Shown: in pieces, positions 6,344 to 8,178 of the stretch | Numbering within the stretch: position 1 is the first letter of the stretch | Layout: every line of letters begins with the position of its first letter | Assembly: GCA_945788205.1 (NCBI GenBank) | Contig: CALZLE010000101.1 | Location: 1-8,178, forward strand | Direction of reading: 5' to 3' | Length of the DNA stretch: 8,178 bases | From: an uncultured Desulfuromonadales bacterium | Lineage (GTDB): Bacteria > Desulfobacterota > Desulfuromonadia > Desulfuromonadales > Geopsychrobacteraceae | Program-made: the position numbers and the translations under genes | The notes under the pieces: model-generated | Databases searched by the model: none | What the model saw: the letters and a program-made list of their open reading frames with translations, nothing else | Told to the model about the DNA's origin: nothing

Positions 6344-6362
6344 GCGAGTGAGCGGAGTCGAG

Positions 6363-8178
6363 ATGGTATTCACGCGAGAAATTTACTGGAACGTCGGCCA
6401 CGGTTTGACCACTCTGCTGCCGATGTACCTGCTGACTTTTGCAGCGATAGCAGTGCTGGTCAACGAGGTTATGACGCGGCTCAAGGTTTACAGGCAGGGG
6501 CAGCCGATCAATCGAATTGACCAATTGTCACTGCGGATCGGTCAGATGCTCAAAGCGGTGCTGCTGCAGAGCAGGGTCATTCGGGTCAAGGGGCCGGGTT
6601 TTGCTCACGGTCTGTTTTTCTGGAGCTTTTTTCTGCTCTTTATCGGCACCTGTCTGATCGTTGTTCAGGCCGACTTCACCGACCTGCTGTTCGGCATCAA
6701 GTTTCTCACCGGTAACTTCTATCTGCTGTTCTCGGTGGTCCTCGATCTTGCCGGACTGACTGCGATTGCCATGCTCAGCGGCCTGCTGGTGCGGCGTTAC
6801 ATCGTTCGACCCGAGGGGCTTGAGAGCAAGTCGGACGATCTCATCATGCACGGCCTGCTGTTCGCCATACTGCTCAGCGGTTTCGTCATCGAAGGCGCAC
6901 GGATGGCGGTCACCGAACTGGGCACGCCGCTGGCGATCTGGTCGCCGGTCGGGCTGCTGTTTGCCAAGGGATTTGCCGGTTACGGCGAAGAGAGTCTGCG
7001 TTCGCTGCACGGTTTTGCCTGGTGGTTGCACCTGCTGCTGGTGATGGCCTTTATCGTCGCCATCCCCTTTACCAAGTTCAAGCATATCCTGACCACCAGT
7101 CTTAACTACCTGTTCGCCGATCTCGGCCCGAACGGAAAGCTGGTCAGCCTCGATCTCGAAGATGAAGAGGCCGAGAGCTTCGGTGCCAGCACGATTAGTG
7201 ATCTGACTTGGAAGGATATCTTCGATACCGACGCCTGTACCCAATGCAAGCGTTGTCAGGACCGTTGCCCGGCCCATAACACCGAGAAACCGCTGTCGCC
7301 GATGAAGCTAGTTAACCAGCTCGGCGAGGCGGCATTTGCCAATCCTGAGGCCAATCTGATCGAGGCTTGTGACAAGGATGCCATCTGGTCCTGTACCACC
7401 TGCCGGGCCTGCCAGGAAATCTGCCCAGCGTCTATCGAACATGTCAATAAAATCGTCGATATGCGCCGCAATCTGGTTCTGATGGAAGGGGAGTTCCCCG
7501 GCGAAGAAGTGATGACCGCCATGGAACAGGCCGAAGTTAACGGTAATCCGCTCGGGATCGGCTATGCCAGCCGTGGTGATTGGGCGGAAGAACTCGGCAT
7601 CAAGACGCTGGCCGAAGACCCGCAAGTCGACATCCTCTACTTCGTCGGTTGCTACGCTTCTTTCGACAAGCGCAACATCAAGATCGCCAAAGCCTTCGTC
7701 CAGCTTTGTCAGGCGGCCGGAGTCAAAGTCGGTATTCTCGGTAAGGAAGAGAGGTGTTGTGGCGAACCGATGCGCAAGATGGGCAACGAGTATCTCTACC
7801 AGTCTCTGGCGACCGAGAACATTGAACTGCTAAAAGGCTACGGTGTTAAACAGATCGTCACCAGTTGTCCGCACTGCTTCAATACCCTCGATAAAGACTA
7901 TCGTGATCTCGATTTTGAGATCCCGGTGGTTAATTACACGGTTTATCTGGAGCGCTTGCTGCGGTCCGGGCAGCTCAAGCTCAAAACCAAAGATCTCTCC
8001 TGCACCTATCACGACTCCTGCTATTTGGGGCGCCATAACGACATCTACGAAGCCCCGCGTAAACTGATTCAGGCCGCCGGTGGAAAGATTGTCGAAATGG
8101 GCAAGAGCCACAGCGAAGCCTTCTGTTGCAGTGCTGGTGGTGGGCGGATCATGGCTGAAGAGAAGCTTGGTAGCCGGA
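6363..8178 (+). CDS. Membrane-bound CCG-domain Fe-S oxidoreductase, EtfAB:quinone oxidoreductase (EMO)-like (3' end outside window)
   Basis: 605 residues are visible with no stop, so the gene continues past the right edge. N-terminal half: five likely transmembrane helices (about 15-37, 80-101, 118-143, 160-182, 216-236) in a NarI-like cytochrome b arrangement; H82, H163, H216 and H223 are candidate haem ligands. Then come two 4Fe-4S motifs, C292/C295/C298/C302 and C344/C347/C350/C354. Next is a complete CCG domain (C430, C465-C466, C502, C505; CX34CCX35CX2C), as in HdrB/HdrD and GlpC. A second CCG domain (C553, C588-C589 in CCSAGGG) is cut by the window. This order is that of the EMO proteins that connect EtfAB, reduced by acyl-CoA dehydrogenases, to menaquinone in Geobacter-type and syntrophic bacteria. 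GGAG (6354-6357) is 5 nt before ATG 6363, and the dehydrogenase stop is 19 nt upstream. Alternatives are other heterodisulfide-reductase-like quinone oxidoreductases. I would expect etfBA nearby. Confidence 0.9.
   Translation, partial: MVFTREIYWNVGHGLTTLLPMYLLTFAAIAVLVNEVMTRLKVYRQGQPINRIDQLSLRIGQMLKAVLLQSRVIRVKGPGFAHGLFFWSFFLLFIGTCLIVVQADFTDLLFGIKFLTGNFYLLFSVVLDLAGLTAIAMLSGLLVRRYIVRPEGLESKSDDLIMHGLLFAILLSGFVIEGARMAVTELGTPLAIWSPVGLLFAKGFAGYGEESLRSLHGFAWWLHLLLVMAFIVAIPFTKFKHILTTSLNYLFADLGPNGKLVSLDLEDEEAESFGASTISDLTWKDIFDTDACTQCKRCQDRCPAHNTEKPLSPMKLVNQLGEAAFANPEANLIEACDKDAIWSCTTCRACQEICPASIEHVNKIVDMRRNLVLMEGEFPGEEVMTAMEQAEVNGNPLGIGYASRGDWAEELGIKTLAEDPQVDILYFVGCYASFDKRNIKIAKAFVQLCQAAGVKVGILGKEERCCGEPMRKMGNEYLYQSLATENIELLKGYGVKQIVTSCPHCFNTLDKDYRDLDFEIPVVNYTVYLERLLRSGQLKLKTKDLSCTYHDSCYLGRHNDIYEAPRKLIQAAGGKIVEMGKSHSEAFCCSAGGGRIMAEEKLGSR

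Noticed and set aside
5657..6373. 238-codon open frame on the - strand
   Set aside because: Antisense to the well-supported acyl-CoA dehydrogenase; His/Arg/Gly-rich shadow translation.
6528..7277. 249-codon open frame on the - strand
   Set aside because: It lies antisense to the membrane and 4Fe-4S part of the EMO-like gene, which has clear motifs. The translation is Gln/Asp/Gly-rich without recognisable domains, as is typical of the reverse complement of a real gene.
1..8178. CRISPR array, insertion sequence, tRNA or rRNA genes
   Set aside because: No regularly spaced repeats, transposase motifs, terminal inverted repeats or cloverleaf-like segments were seen; nearly all sequence is accounted for by protein genes and the 250-bp control region.

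Overview
The window reads as a chromosomal stretch of a strictly anaerobic or metal/sulfur-respiring bacterium, most likely a Geobacter/Desulfuromonas-type member of the Desulfobacterota (former Deltaproteobacteria). This rests on gene content (two acyl-CoA dehydrogenases, a Cys-rich ferredoxin-like protein and a membrane-bound CCG-domain iron-sulfur oxidoreductase) and on dense, moderately GC-rich gene packing. It is an inference from memory of such families, not a database match. The theme is acyl-CoA (fatty-acid or branched-chain acid) oxidation and the disposal of its electrons.

Region 1 (2-3506, + strand) is a tightly packed three-gene operon: the C-terminal part of a large acyl-CoA dehydrogenase cut by the window's left edge, a metallo-beta-lactamase-fold hydrolase 5 nt downstream, and a 393-aa winged-helix/4Fe-4S protein with two ferredoxin-type clusters and two further Cys motifs. 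A strong GC hairpin at 3536-3558 closes it and also ends the converging operon.

Region 2 (3568-4947, - strand) is a translationally coupled operon: a MerR-family regulator without cysteines, an exported chalcone-isomerase-like protein, and a small hotdog-fold acyl-CoA thioesterase. Adjacent genes overlap or nearly touch.

Region 3 (4948-5197) is a 250-bp divergent control region. Each direction has a sigma70-like promoter whose TTGAC -35 box overlaps an inverted repeat of the form AC(C/T)T...AGGT. These are good candidates for operators of the MerR protein, which would link its own operon to the divergent dehydrogenase operon. A 14-codon open frame ends 2 nt before the dehydrogenase start.

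Region 4 (5198-8178, + strand) holds a complete short-chain-type acyl-CoA dehydrogenase and, 19 nt later, a large gene running off the right edge. That gene encodes a five-helix NarI-like membrane domain, two 4Fe-4S motifs and two CCG domains, the architecture of the EtfAB:(mena)quinone oxidoreductase (EMO) type. The likely circuit is acyl-CoA -> dehydrogenase FAD -> electron-transfer flavoprotein (not in the window) -> this membrane protein -> menaquinone. The thioesterase and chalcone-isomerase-like protein may handle acyl-CoA or free fatty acids under the same regulator. Region 1 looks like a second acyl-CoA dehydrogenase module with its own soluble iron-sulfur partner.
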